From the NCBI RefSeq assembly GCF_000428485.1, contig NZ_AUAA01000029.1:1-42546 (forward strand): 42,546 nt of DNA, in the 5' to 3' direction. The translations under genes and the position numbers were made by a program. Below are positions 33,905-41,850 of the stretch, piece after piece. The DNA comes from Epilithonimonas tenax DSM 16811. Lineage in GTDB: Bacteria; Bacteroidota; Bacteroidia; Flavobacteriales; Weeksellaceae. Below the pieces are notes generated by a model. That model was not told where the DNA came from. It saw only the letters and a list, made by a program, of their open reading frames with translations, and did not search any database. Positions within the stretch are counted from its first letter, which is position 1, and each line of letters starts with the position of its first letter.

Positions 33905-34814
33905 TTCGGCAACCACAAGAACCATCACCAAAATTGCTTTAGAATATAACGGAAATGATAAAGGAACAGCGAAAATGGTGGCTTCAAATTGTCTTTTGAG
34001 TTCAACTTCTGAAGGTCAGTTTTTGGAAATGAAAACTGTTGCAGAGAGAAATTCTAAAGTGAAAAAATGGGCTTTAACGGGCTATATTTCTCAACCCGAC
34101 GAAATTGGTAGAAAGTTGACGGATAAAGAATTTGAAGAAATTGCCACAAGAGCTTTAGAAAAAATTGGAGTGACAGAAAAGAATCAATTTCGATTGGATG
34201 TTCATAACAGTACGAAACAAAAACACATTCATTTTATCGTGAACAGGATTGATATTTCGGGAAAATGTATGGTAAAATCACACGACATCGGGAGAAGATT
34301 CGGAGAAGCTGTTCGGGAAGTCTGTAAGGAGAAAGGATTGCTAACCGATGTGGAAATTGGAATTCAGAAAAAAGCTGAAATGTTGAGAAATTTAACGGAA
34401 ACATTAAAAACAGCAAAAAACTTTTATGAACTTATTTTTAAAATGAAAATGAAAGGTTTTGAAGTTCAATTATCTACGAATGTGAAAGACGGCGTTTCGG
34501 GAATGCGAATTGTGATTGAGAAAGACAAAAATCCCAATACAGACAGAATTTATAAAACAGGTTACAAATTGTCTGAAATTACCAGCAAGTTGAAAATTTC
34601 CGACATCAAAGCAATTCTCAATGAAAATAGAGAGAAAAAATTGGATGATGAAACTGTTTTTTATGAAAATTCAAATGAAGAAAACTTTGGAAATGAACAA
34701 AAAAGTAACTCGGTAATCAGCGAAGTTGGGAAAATAATTGAGGAATTTTTACAACCAACTTACATCGCAATCGACGACGAATTATTAAAGAAAAAGAAGT
34801 GGAAATCGAGATAA
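33897..34814 (+). CDS. Relaxase (MobP-like mobilization nuclease)
   Basis: A 305-residue relaxase with the metal-binding histidine triad: His103 in LDVHNSTKQ and His110/His112 in KHIHFIVNRID, followed by Asn116, as in the HxHxxxNR motif of MobP relaxases. The N-terminus (TRTITKIALEYNGNDKGTAK) should carry the catalytic Tyr at about residue 17. It would nick oriT and lead the strand into a recipient through another element's secretion system. Shorter than plasmid relaxases that carry helicase or primase tails; usual for Bacteroidota mobilizable elements. Overlaps mobC by 8 bp. Confidence 0.93.
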   Translation: MNNSATTRTITKIALEYNGNDKGTAKMVASNCLLSSTSEGQFLEMKTVAERNSKVKKWALTGYISQPDEIGRKLTDKEFEEIATRALEKIGVTEKNQFRLDVHNSTKQKHIHFIVNRIDISGKCMVKSHDIGRRFGEAVREVCKEKGLLTDVEIGIQKKAEMLRNLTETLKTAKNFYELIFKMKMKGFEVQLSTNVKDGVSGMRIVIEKDKNPNTDRIYKTGYKLSEITSKLKISDIKAILNENREKKLDDETVFYENSNEENFGNEQKSNSVISEVGKIIEEFLQPTYIAIDDELLKKKKWKSR

Positions 34815-34834
34815 CAATAAAAAAAATTAATAAA

Positions 34835-35473
34835 ATGGAAAATCAAAAACAAAAACAAAACGAAGAAACGAAAAGCAACGGAATAGAATTGCTGGAAAAT
34901 GTGATACAATCGAACAAGAAAAACATTGCTTCAAACGAAGCAAACATCGAACAATGTGTAAAAGTTGAATTTGCTGTGGAAGATTTTATCAATTCGTCAA
35001 AACATATCCAGACTGGTTTGCACGATGTGAATGCAAAGTATGATAATTTCAAGAAATTTTATGAACTGGAGCAAATTAAAAGAGATGAATTTCTTGCCAA
35101 TATTCCTACCAAAACAGAAACCATTCTCTCGCAAGAAACCATTGATTTTTATGAGAATTTTGAAAAGAAAATGAAAAGGAAAGAAAAAGTTATTTGGAGT
35201 GGATTCGGAACTTTGATTTTAGGGATTTTTACTTTGATTTTTTCCATCAATTTCGCAACAAATTGGTACAAAGAAAGCATCAAAGCAAAAAGTGAACTGC
35301 GCCAAGATATTTTAAATGAAATTGCTGGTGAAGGGAAAAAAATCTATGATAAAAATGAGATTGAAATCTTGAGCGAAAACACTCAAGTAATGCAATTATG
35401 GATAAAAAATAATCCTAAAAAAGCAGAAGATTTTCTTCGGTTTAGGGATGGGTATGAAGCAAGCAGGAAATGA
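34835..35473 (+). CDS. Coiled-coil membrane protein after the relaxase (mobilization-associated)
   Basis: A 212-residue protein with a polar, coiled-coil-prone N-terminal half (about residues 5-115), a single membrane helix near 124-144 (WSGFGTLILGIFTLIFSINFA), and a charged C-terminal part ending FRFRDGYEASRK-like. ATG 34835 is preferred to the GTG at 34799, which lies inside the relaxase gene. Genes of this shape often follow mobC and the relaxase in Bacteroidota elements, so a role in mobilization, for instance docking the relaxosome at the membrane, is plausible but not shown. I do not recognise a named domain. Confidence 0.7.
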   Translation: MENQKQKQNEETKSNGIELLENVIQSNKKNIASNEANIEQCVKVEFAVEDFINSSKHIQTGLHDVNAKYDNFKKFYELEQIKRDEFLANIPTKTETILSQETIDFYENFEKKMKRKEKVIWSGFGTLILGIFTLIFSINFATNWYKESIKAKSELRQDILNEIAGEGKKIYDKNEIEILSENTQVMQLWIKNNPKKAEDFLRFRDGYEASRK

Positions 35474-35748
35474 AATTGAACATATGAAGGTTTTAAATGT
35501 GCGTTGTTTCAATCAAAATAGATGTTTTTGTATGGAATAGCAATCATTCGTATTATTAAACTACAGATAAACCTTCCGAAGCTCAAACAACTGTTACAGC
35601 AAATGGAAAAAAAATATAAACTCGCAAGAAAACGTAGAAACTCACAGCTGTTCGTATTTCTGAAAAGAGCGGGAATCGCTCGTTCCACATTGAATTTGAG
35701 TGAAAAGACGATGTTTCTGCATCAGTGCTTTTACGGTTATCCTTTTTT
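35474..35748. other. Spacer between mobilization and restriction genes, no supported gene
   Basis: A 79-codon frame (35522-35761) exists but has no recognisable motif, ends inside the hsdR promoter and uses odd codons, so I do not call it a gene; it may be debris of a lost gene. Small hairpins such as GAGCG/CGCTC near 35673 are present. This is the junction between the transfer module and the cargo. Confidence 0.4.
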
Positions 35749-35775
35749 TTGCTTTATTTGAATTTGTTATATTTA
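35749..35775 (+). promoter_or_regulatory. Promoter of the hsd operon
   Basis: TTG at 35749-35751, 16 bases, then TATATTTA at 35768-35775 (one mismatch to TAnnTTTG), 19 bp before the hsdR ATG. The same 16-base spacing is seen in the leftward promoter at 41695. Confidence 0.5.
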
Positions 35776-35794
35776 CAGAAACCTAAGATTTACT

Positions 35795-38700
35795 ATGAAA
35801 TTCATCGAAGACTCACGAGTTAAAATTCCTGCATTATTGCACTTGGCACGATTGGGTTACACTTATATTCCAAGATCCAAACAATTCCGATTGGAAGAGA
35901 ATAATATTTTTTCGGATATTTTTAAAGAAAGTATATCTCGCATAAATCCTGACCTTTCATCGAAAGAAATGGATACTCTTTTAGAAGATCTCTGTTTCAA
36001 GTTAACAGATGACGATTTGGGAAGAGGTTTTTTTAAACAATTAATTAATACTTCAGGAGTTAAATTAGTTGACTTTGATAATTTTGATAACAATTCTTTT
36101 CATGTTACTACTGAATTGACTTGTAAAAACGGGGAAGAAGAATTTCGTCCGGATATCACAGTTTTAGTAAATGGAATGCCATTGGTTTTTATTGAAGTTA
36201 AAAAGCCAAACAATAAACAAGGCGTAATCGATGAAAGAAACCGAATCAATAGACGCTTTACCAATCCAGCTTTTAAAACTTTCTCGAATATTACCCAACT
36301 AATGATTTTCTCCAATAATATGGAATATGAGGATGGCGTGATTGACCCTGTTTATGGTGCTTTTTATGCTACTTCTGCTAATGGAAATCTACATTTTAAT
36401 TATTTCAGAGAGGAAGAAAATCTCAATCTTACCCACTTACTAAAACCAGAAAGCACAGAATTAGAAGACTTTATTCTAAAGGATAACAATATTGTTGCGA
36501 TAAAAAATACAGATGAATTTCTGACCAATAAAGATTACAACAAACCAACAAACAGAATTTTAACTTCACTTTTATCAAAAGACAGATTGGCTTTTATTCT
36601 GCAATTTGGGTTAGCGTATTTGGAAGAGGAGATTGACGGAGTTAATGTAATTCAGAAACACATTATGCGTTATCCTCAAATATTTGCAACTAAAGCGATT
36701 AAAACAAGTTTAGAAAATGGCGTAAAAAAAGGAATTATCTGGCATACGCAAGGAAGTGGCAAAACGGCTTTGGCGTATTATAATGTTAAGTTTTTGACTG
36801 ATTTTTATCAGAAGAAGAACATCATTCCCAAATTTTATTTTGTCGTAGATCGTTTAGATTTAGCCAATCAGGCGGCTTCCGAATTTGGAATGAGAGGATT
36901 AATTGTAAAAAGAGTCAACTCCAGATCGGAATTTCTAAATGACATAAAAACCATTAGTGCTATACAAAACAGTACAGGAGAGCCGGAGATTTCTGTGATC
37001 AACATTCAGAAATTTACAGAAGAAAGTACCGTAGAAAAAGAGTTGGATTATGATTTGAATATCCAAAGAATTTACTTCATTGATGAGGCGCACAGAAGCT
37101 ATAACCCAAAAGGAAATTATCTTCTTAATCTTTTAAAATCTGATGAAAATGCCATTAAGATTGCATTAACAGGAACTCCGCTTTTAAAAGAAGTTGCCAA
37201 AGATTATGATTCTAAGGCAATTTTCGGAGATTACATTCATAAATATTATTACAATAAATCTATTGCAGATGGCTACACTTTACGATTGATTCGTGAAGGG
37301 ATTAACACGCAATACAAACTGCAAATGCAGGATATTATGGATGAGATTTTGAAGAAAGGAACTATAAGCAAAAGTGATATTTTTGCACATCCAAAATTTG
37401 CCGAACCAATGTTGGATTATATTTTGAAGGATTTAAAGGCTTTCAGAAAAACCCATCAAGACGATTCTTTAGGTGCAATGGTGGTTTGCGACAGTTCAGA
37501 CCAAGCAAAAGCTCTTTTTACCGAGTTTGAAAAAATCTACGGTAAGCAAACCCAAGATTATCTGAATGTAGCTGAAGAAAAAGCAAAATATGGCAATAAT
37601 GATTCTTTGAAAGCTTCATTAATTTTGCACGACATTAATGATAAAGAATACAGGAAAAAAGATGTAAAATCATTCAAAGCAGGTGATATTGATATTCTCT
37701 TTGTTTACAATATGCTTTTAACTGGTTTTGATGCCAAAAGATTAAAGAAATTATATTTGGCGAGAGTCGTAAAACATCAAAATTTACTGCAAACTTTAAC
37801 TCGTGTTAATCGACCTTACAAAAATTATAAATTCGGTTATGTGGTTGACTTTGCGGATATTTCTAAAGAATTCAAAATCACCAATGATAATTATTTCCAA
37901 GAGTTGCAAAATGAATTGGGCGATGAAATGCAGAATTACAGCAATCTCTTCAAAACACGGGAAGAAATACAGGAAGATAAAGCAAGAATTAAAGAATTTC
38001 TTTTTCAATTCGATATTAGTAATGCCGAGAATTTTTCTGACCAAATCATTCAGATTTCCGATAAGAAAAGGTTACAGGATATTATTAATGTACTGAGTAC
38101 AGCCAAAGAATTAAGAAATATCATTCGTTTGCAAGGCGATGATGACTTGCTAAACGGAATTGACTTCTTTAAACTAAACCAACTTCTGAAAGTCGTGCAA
38201 GAGCGATTGGCAAGTATCAATTTTGTAGAAAATCTTGATAATGAAGACGAAAACAACAACCTTCTAAATGCTGCTTTGGAAGATATTTATTTTCAGTTTG
38301 TAAAAGTTTCTGAAGAAGAAATGATTATTGCAGATCAACTCAGAAATGATCTTCGCAAGACCAGAGAAGAATTGCAAAGGAATATTGACCAAAAAGATCC
38401 TGAATTTATTACTCTTAGAGAAGAATTAGAAAGAATTTTCAAAAAGAAAAATTTAGACGAAGTTTCACAGGAAGATATGAGAAACAATATTCAGCTACTT
38501 AATTCTGTGTATGCCCAAGTCAGAGATCTTAATAACAGAAATTCCAATCTCAATTCTAAATACGATCACGACGAAAAATTTACAAGAATCCATAAAAGGC
38601 TGATGGAAAAAGGAAGTATTTTTGCCCAAGAATCACAAATCCACGAAGCTTTGATGGATACCAAAACAATGGTCGATTTACTCGTTCTAAACAATGCCAA

Positions 38701-38860
38701 TATTTTGAAAGAAGGAAACGACTATTTTAATGATGAAGTTTTGAGCATTATTATCCAAAAATTTATAGACAACAAAAAAATGAAGCTGGATTTTGAAACC
38801 ACCCAAAACATTAACCATTTGGTGGTGAACGAATACAGACAACAATCTTATATCAACTAA
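35795..38860 (+). CDS. hsdR: Type I restriction endonuclease, subunit R
   Basis: A 1021-residue HsdR. The N-terminal PD-(D/E)xK nuclease has Asp120 (EEFRPDITVL) and Glu134/Lys136 (LVFIEVKKPN). The SF2 translocase follows with Walker A HTQGSGKTAL at about 317-326, DEAH at 429-432 (YFIDEAHRSYNP) and ALTGTPLL near 457, and motif VI-like LLQTLTRVNRPYK. The C-terminal 300 residues are helical and would dock on the methylase. With HsdM and HsdS it cuts DNA lacking host methylation after translocation. All key residues are present. Its stop overlaps the hsdM start by one base (TAATG). Confidence 0.97.
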   Translation: MKFIEDSRVKIPALLHLARLGYTYIPRSKQFRLEENNIFSDIFKESISRINPDLSSKEMDTLLEDLCFKLTDDDLGRGFFKQLINTSGVKLVDFDNFDNNSFHVTTELTCKNGEEEFRPDITVLVNGMPLVFIEVKKPNNKQGVIDERNRINRRFTNPAFKTFSNITQLMIFSNNMEYEDGVIDPVYGAFYATSANGNLHFNYFREEENLNLTHLLKPESTELEDFILKDNNIVAIKNTDEFLTNKDYNKPTNRILTSLLSKDRLAFILQFGLAYLEEEIDGVNVIQKHIMRYPQIFATKAIKTSLENGVKKGIIWHTQGSGKTALAYYNVKFLTDFYQKKNIIPKFYFVVDRLDLANQAASEFGMRGLIVKRVNSRSEFLNDIKTISAIQNSTGEPEISVINIQKFTEESTVEKELDYDLNIQRIYFIDEAHRSYNPKGNYLLNLLKSDENAIKIALTGTPLLKEVAKDYDSKAIFGDYIHKYYYNKSIADGYTLRLIREGINTQYKLQMQDIMDEILKKGTISKSDIFAHPKFAEPMLDYILKDLKAFRKTHQDDSLGAMVVCDSSDQAKALFTEFEKIYGKQTQDYLNVAEEKAKYGNNDSLKASLILHDINDKEYRKKDVKSFKAGDIDILFVYNMLLTGFDAKRLKKLYLARVVKHQNLLQTLTRVNRPYKNYKFGYVVDFADISKEFKITNDNYFQELQNELGDEMQNYSNLFKTREEIQEDKARIKEFLFQFDISNAENFSDQIIQISDKKRLQDIINVLSTAKELRNIIRLQGDDDLLNGIDFFKLNQLLKVVQERLASINFVENLDNEDENNNLLNAALEDIYFQFVKVSEEEMIIADQLRNDLRKTREELQRNIDQKDPEFITLREELERIFKKKNLDEVSQEDMRNNIQLLNSVYAQVRDLNNRNSNLNSKYDHDEKFTRIHKRLMEKGSIFAQESQIHEALMDTKTMVDLLVLNNANILKEGNDYFNDEVLSIIIQKFIDNKKMKLDFETTQNINHLVVNEYRQQSYIN

Positions 38861-40479
38861 TGACAGATTTAGAATTTATATCAAACACAAAAAAGCTTAT
38901 TGATGATCTTAAAAGTGTATGTGCCAATTACGGTTTAGGAAACGACGGAAACGAGTTTAAAATTATTTCGCAAACATTTCTTTACAAATATATGAACGAT
39001 AAGTTCAGTTATGAAGCAAAGAAAATCAATGATACATTATCAAACGCAAAAGACTTTCAAAAAGCTTACGAATCACTATCCGACGAAGAAAGAAAATTTC
39101 TGATTGCCCGAATTGGTAACAAAGCACCAAAACTTCAACCGGAACATCTGATTTCATATCTTTTCAATAATTCTACGAAAGCCAACTTTGCAGAAACTTA
39201 TTTTGATGGAACTTTGCGAAACATCAGTCTTGATAATTCCAATCTGTTTTCAATTAAAACAGCGAGTGGTGTAAAAGATAAAATGTTTGATGACCTGAGC
39301 CAATTTATTACAGATTCTTCACAAAGAGATGCTTTCGCAAGAGCGTTGGTTAATAAATTAGTGAATTTTAGTTTTGAGAAAATGTTCGAGGAAAAATATG
39401 ATTTCTTTGCAACTATTTTTGAATATTTAATTAAAGATTACAATAGCGACAGTGGCGGAAAATATGCCGAATATTATACACCTCACGCAGTTGCCAGAAT
39501 TATGGCATCCATTTTAGTAACCGATACAGTTAGTAATGTAAAAGTCTATGATCCAAGTGCGGGTTCGGGTACGCTTTTGATGAACATTGCTCACGCAATT
39601 GGCGAAAGAAACTGTTCAATTTATTCCGAAGACATTTCCCAAAAGTCGAGCAATATGCTGAGATTGAATTTGATTCTCAACAATCTTTCTCATTCTATCC
39701 CCAATATTATCAAAGGAAATACGATTTCTGAACCATCTTATTTAAAAGAAAAATTTGATTATATCGTTTCCAATCCGCCTTTCAAATTAGATTTTTCTGA
39801 TTTCAGAAGCGATTTGGAAAAAGACAGTTTTAAAGACCGATTTTTTGCAGGAATTCCTAATATTCCGAAAGCGAAAAAAGATTCGATGGCTATTTATTTG
39901 CTTTTTATTCAGCATATTATGCACAGTTTGAGTGCAACGGGAAAGGCGGCAATAGTTGTTCCTACAGGCTTTATCACAGCACAAAGTGGGATTGAGAAAA
40001 AAATACGTGAAGCATTAATCAACCGTGGTTGGTTGCGAGGTGTTGTAAGTATGCCAAGTAATATTTTTGCCAGTACAGGAACCAATGTTTCCGTGATTTT
40101 TATTGACAAAGAAGCCGATAATGAGCATATTGTTTTGGTAGATTCTTCGAAATTGGGGAAAACGATCAAAGAAGGTAAAAACCAAAGAACCGTTTTAACG
40201 AGAGAAGAGGAAGAAGGCATCATCAATGCAATGAATCTAAAATTGCAGGAAGAAGATTTTTCGGTTGTTATTTCAGCGGAACAAATCAAAGAAAAGAATT
40301 ACAGCTTCAGCGCCGGGCAATATTTTGAAGTAAAAATTGAATATGTAGAAATCACGGCAGAAGAATTTCAAAATAAAATGACCACTTTTGAAAATAATCT
40401 CACAGCAATGTTTGCAGAAAGTGCGGAGTTGGAAAAGAAGATACAGGAGAATTTGAAAACCTTACGATTTAATTCTTAG
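38860..40479 (+). CDS. hsdM: Type I restriction-modification DNA methyltransferase, subunit M
   Basis: A 539-residue N6-adenine methyltransferase. The N-terminal helical domain (about 1-170) is followed by the SAM-binding motif I DPSAGSGTLL at 231-240 and the catalytic motif IV SNPPFKLDF (NPPF at 305-308). It methylates adenine in the site defined by HsdS and is also needed for cleavage. Complete and of normal length. It is coupled to hsdR and followed after 3 bp by the DUF3800 gene instead of hsdS, which is the unusual point of this locus. Confidence 0.97.
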   Translation: MTDLEFISNTKKLIDDLKSVCANYGLGNDGNEFKIISQTFLYKYMNDKFSYEAKKINDTLSNAKDFQKAYESLSDEERKFLIARIGNKAPKLQPEHLISYLFNNSTKANFAETYFDGTLRNISLDNSNLFSIKTASGVKDKMFDDLSQFITDSSQRDAFARALVNKLVNFSFEKMFEEKYDFFATIFEYLIKDYNSDSGGKYAEYYTPHAVARIMASILVTDTVSNVKVYDPSAGSGTLLMNIAHAIGERNCSIYSEDISQKSSNMLRLNLILNNLSHSIPNIIKGNTISEPSYLKEKFDYIVSNPPFKLDFSDFRSDLEKDSFKDRFFAGIPNIPKAKKDSMAIYLLFIQHIMHSLSATGKAAIVVPTGFITAQSGIEKKIREALINRGWLRGVVSMPSNIFASTGTNVSVIFIDKEADNEHIVLVDSSKLGKTIKEGKNQRTVLTREEEEGIINAMNLKLQEEDFSVVISAEQIKEKNYSFSAGQYFEVKIEYVEITAEEFQNKMTTFENNLTAMFAESAELEKKIQENLKTLRFNS

Positions 40480-40482
40480 GCT

Positions 40483-41175
40483 ATGAATTTTGAAATATAT
40501 TGCGACGAAAGCTGTTTAGAAGCATTGAATAATAAAGACGAGCATTTTTATACGGGAATCGGAGGTATTTGGATGCCATCTGAAATGCGAGACAAATTCA
40601 AAACGGACATCCAATCTATCAAATTAAAATACAATGTGCATGGTGAACTGAAATGGAACAAAGTTTCACCAAAGTTTTTACCGTTGTATAAAGAAGTGAT
40701 AGATTATTTTTTCGACTCAAAATTTTTGCGGTTTAGGGTGATTTTGGTTGAGTCTAATAAGGTAAACCTAGTGCAGTTTCATAATAGCGATGCAGAGTTA
40801 AGCTTCTATAAATTCTATTATCAAATGATAAAAACCTGGATTTATGATTTTAATTTGTATGATGTATTTGTAGATTTAAAAAAGAACAGAGACAAAGGAA
40901 GATTAAAAGAATTGGAAAAATTTTTAGACAAAGCTAATTTTTTTTCAGATGTTCAAATGGTGCAAGGGTTACCATCTAATCAAAGTTTAGGCATCCAATT
41001 AGCCGATGTACTTACAGGATTAGTAACCGCAAAATTTAATAATAAAACAACCAGTGAAGCCAAATCGCAACTGATACAATATGTAGAATCTCATATAGGT
41101 AATACCATACAAGCAACGTCTAAAACAGAAGAAAAGCTCAATATTTTTAAAATTAATTTACAAGGCGGTTGGTAA
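40483..41175 (+). CDS. DUF3800 domain protein embedded in the hsd operon
   Basis: A 230-residue protein with the DUF3800 pattern: an N-terminal strand ending in Asp8/Glu9 (IYCDESC), GIGGIW near 26-30, HGELKWNKV at 53-61, a strand ending in Asp131 (YDVFVDLKKNR) and QLADVLTGLV at 172-181 with Asp175. The spaced acidic residues suggest an RNase H-like metal-dependent nuclease fold, though activity is not established for the family as a whole. DUF3800 genes are frequent in defence islands. Here it starts 3 bp after hsdM and overlaps the next gene by one base, so it is an integral member of the operon. Confidence 0.85.
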   Translation: MNFEIYCDESCLEALNNKDEHFYTGIGGIWMPSEMRDKFKTDIQSIKLKYNVHGELKWNKVSPKFLPLYKEVIDYFFDSKFLRFRVILVESNKVNLVQFHNSDAELSFYKFYYQMIKTWIYDFNLYDVFVDLKKNRDKGRLKELEKFLDKANFFSDVQMVQGLPSNQSLGIQLADVLTGLVTAKFNNKTTSEAKSQLIQYVESHIGNTIQATSKTEEKLNIFKINLQGGW

Positions 41176-41618
41176 TGCGGTACAAAAAAATAAAACCGCA
41201 AGAAATGACAGAATCAGAATTGCGGGAAATATGGGATACGGAATATTGTAGAAATAGAATTACAACTTTTGATGGTGTAAAAGTAGCCTGCTATGTTGAA
41301 ATGTTTGATCATATTTTTTTTGAAAGCGATGATAGAAAAATCAAAGATAAATCTATATTATCGTATAATAGATTAGAAAAAATTTACTGGATAAAAGACA
41401 CGCTCGAAGATCCAGAAGCAATACTAAAAAAAGGTTGGGACAGAGAGCAAAAAAAATATTTCAAAGACAGAAGAGTGGCAATAGTTAAAGGGAATTATGT
41501 TGTCATCATCCGTTTTACAAAGAAACTTACCGCCAAATTAGTTACTGCTTATGAGAAAGAGGATATATCAAATATTATGAGTGCGCCAAATTTCGAGAAG
41601 ACAGAAGATTATTTTTAG
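41175..41618 (+). CDS. Putative BECR-fold (PBECR-like) RNase, small toxin-like protein
   Basis: A 147-residue protein. Features recalling the phage/plasmid BECR nucleases (barnase-EndoU-colicin E5/D-RelE fold): FDGVKVACYVEMFDHIFFES with His46, YNRLEKIYWIKDTLEDPE at 64-81 with Arg66, and a C-terminal strand pair VAIVKGNYVVIIRF then LTAKLVTAYEKED, with Arg113 and Thr124 to Tyr126. Such domains cut RNA. No membrane or signal segment. ATG 41175 overlaps the DUF3800 stop (TAATG), so the pair is tightly coupled; an upstream TTG is less likely. No antitoxin gene is adjacent; DUF3800, HsdM or the nearby small RNA may restrain it. Family call from pattern only. Confidence 0.6.
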   Translation: MRYKKIKPQEMTESELREIWDTEYCRNRITTFDGVKVACYVEMFDHIFFESDDRKIKDKSILSYNRLEKIYWIKDTLEDPEAILKKGWDREQKKYFKDRRVAIVKGNYVVIIRFTKKLTAKLVTAYEKEDISNIMSAPNFEKTEDYF

Positions 41619-41621
41619 GCA

Positions 41622-41654
41622 CAAAAAAAACGTTGATTATCGGGTTCAACGTTT
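41622..41654 (-). terminator. Leftward intrinsic terminator
   Basis: Nine-pair stem with a 9-base loop; the T run lies only on the minus-strand 3' side, so it stops leftward transcription and is a poor terminator for the hsd operon message. Confidence 0.65.
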
Positions 41655-41690
41655 AAGACCTTTGTAGATTCCAGACCAATGGTAAAGAAC
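41622..41690 (-). ncRNA. Predicted small RNA, leftward, between the RNase-like gene and hsdS
   Basis: A leftward promoter (TTG at 41719-41721, 16 bases, TACATTTG at 41695-41702) is followed about 35-65 bases on by a leftward intrinsic terminator: AAACGTTGA/TCAACGTTT arms (41628-41636, 41646-41654) ending in eight T on the minus strand. No ORF of note is enclosed, so a transcript of about 65-70 nt is expected. It lies opposite the stretch that an hsdRM read-through message would cross to reach hsdS. Confidence 0.5.
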
Positions 41691-41694
41691 ACTG

Positions 41695-41721
41695 CAAATG
41701 TACAAACAAAATTTTTAACAA
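41695..41721 (-). promoter_or_regulatory. Leftward promoter of the small RNA
   Basis: Minus-strand TTG, 16 bases, TACATTTG followed by CA: full matches to both Bacteroidota promoter elements, and facing away from hsdS. Confidence 0.55.
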
Positions 41722-41850
41722 TATTATTTAGAATGTTAATATTTTGTTTTAATTATATAACTTTCTGATTATTAATTTGATGTAAATTTAAAAAGAAAGA
41801 ATTACAGATTAATGAAATATGGTAAAAAGGAACGTGAAAAAGATTGAAGA

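Noticed and set aside
35522-35761. 79-codon open frame between the mobilization and hsd genes
   Set aside because: No family resemblance, and its end runs into the hsdR promoter; treated as spacer or debris.
41628-41654. Hairpin after the RNase-like gene as terminator of the hsd operon
   Set aside because: Rightward, the stem is followed by AAGACC with no T tract; the T run exists only for leftward transcription, so I assign it to the small RNA.
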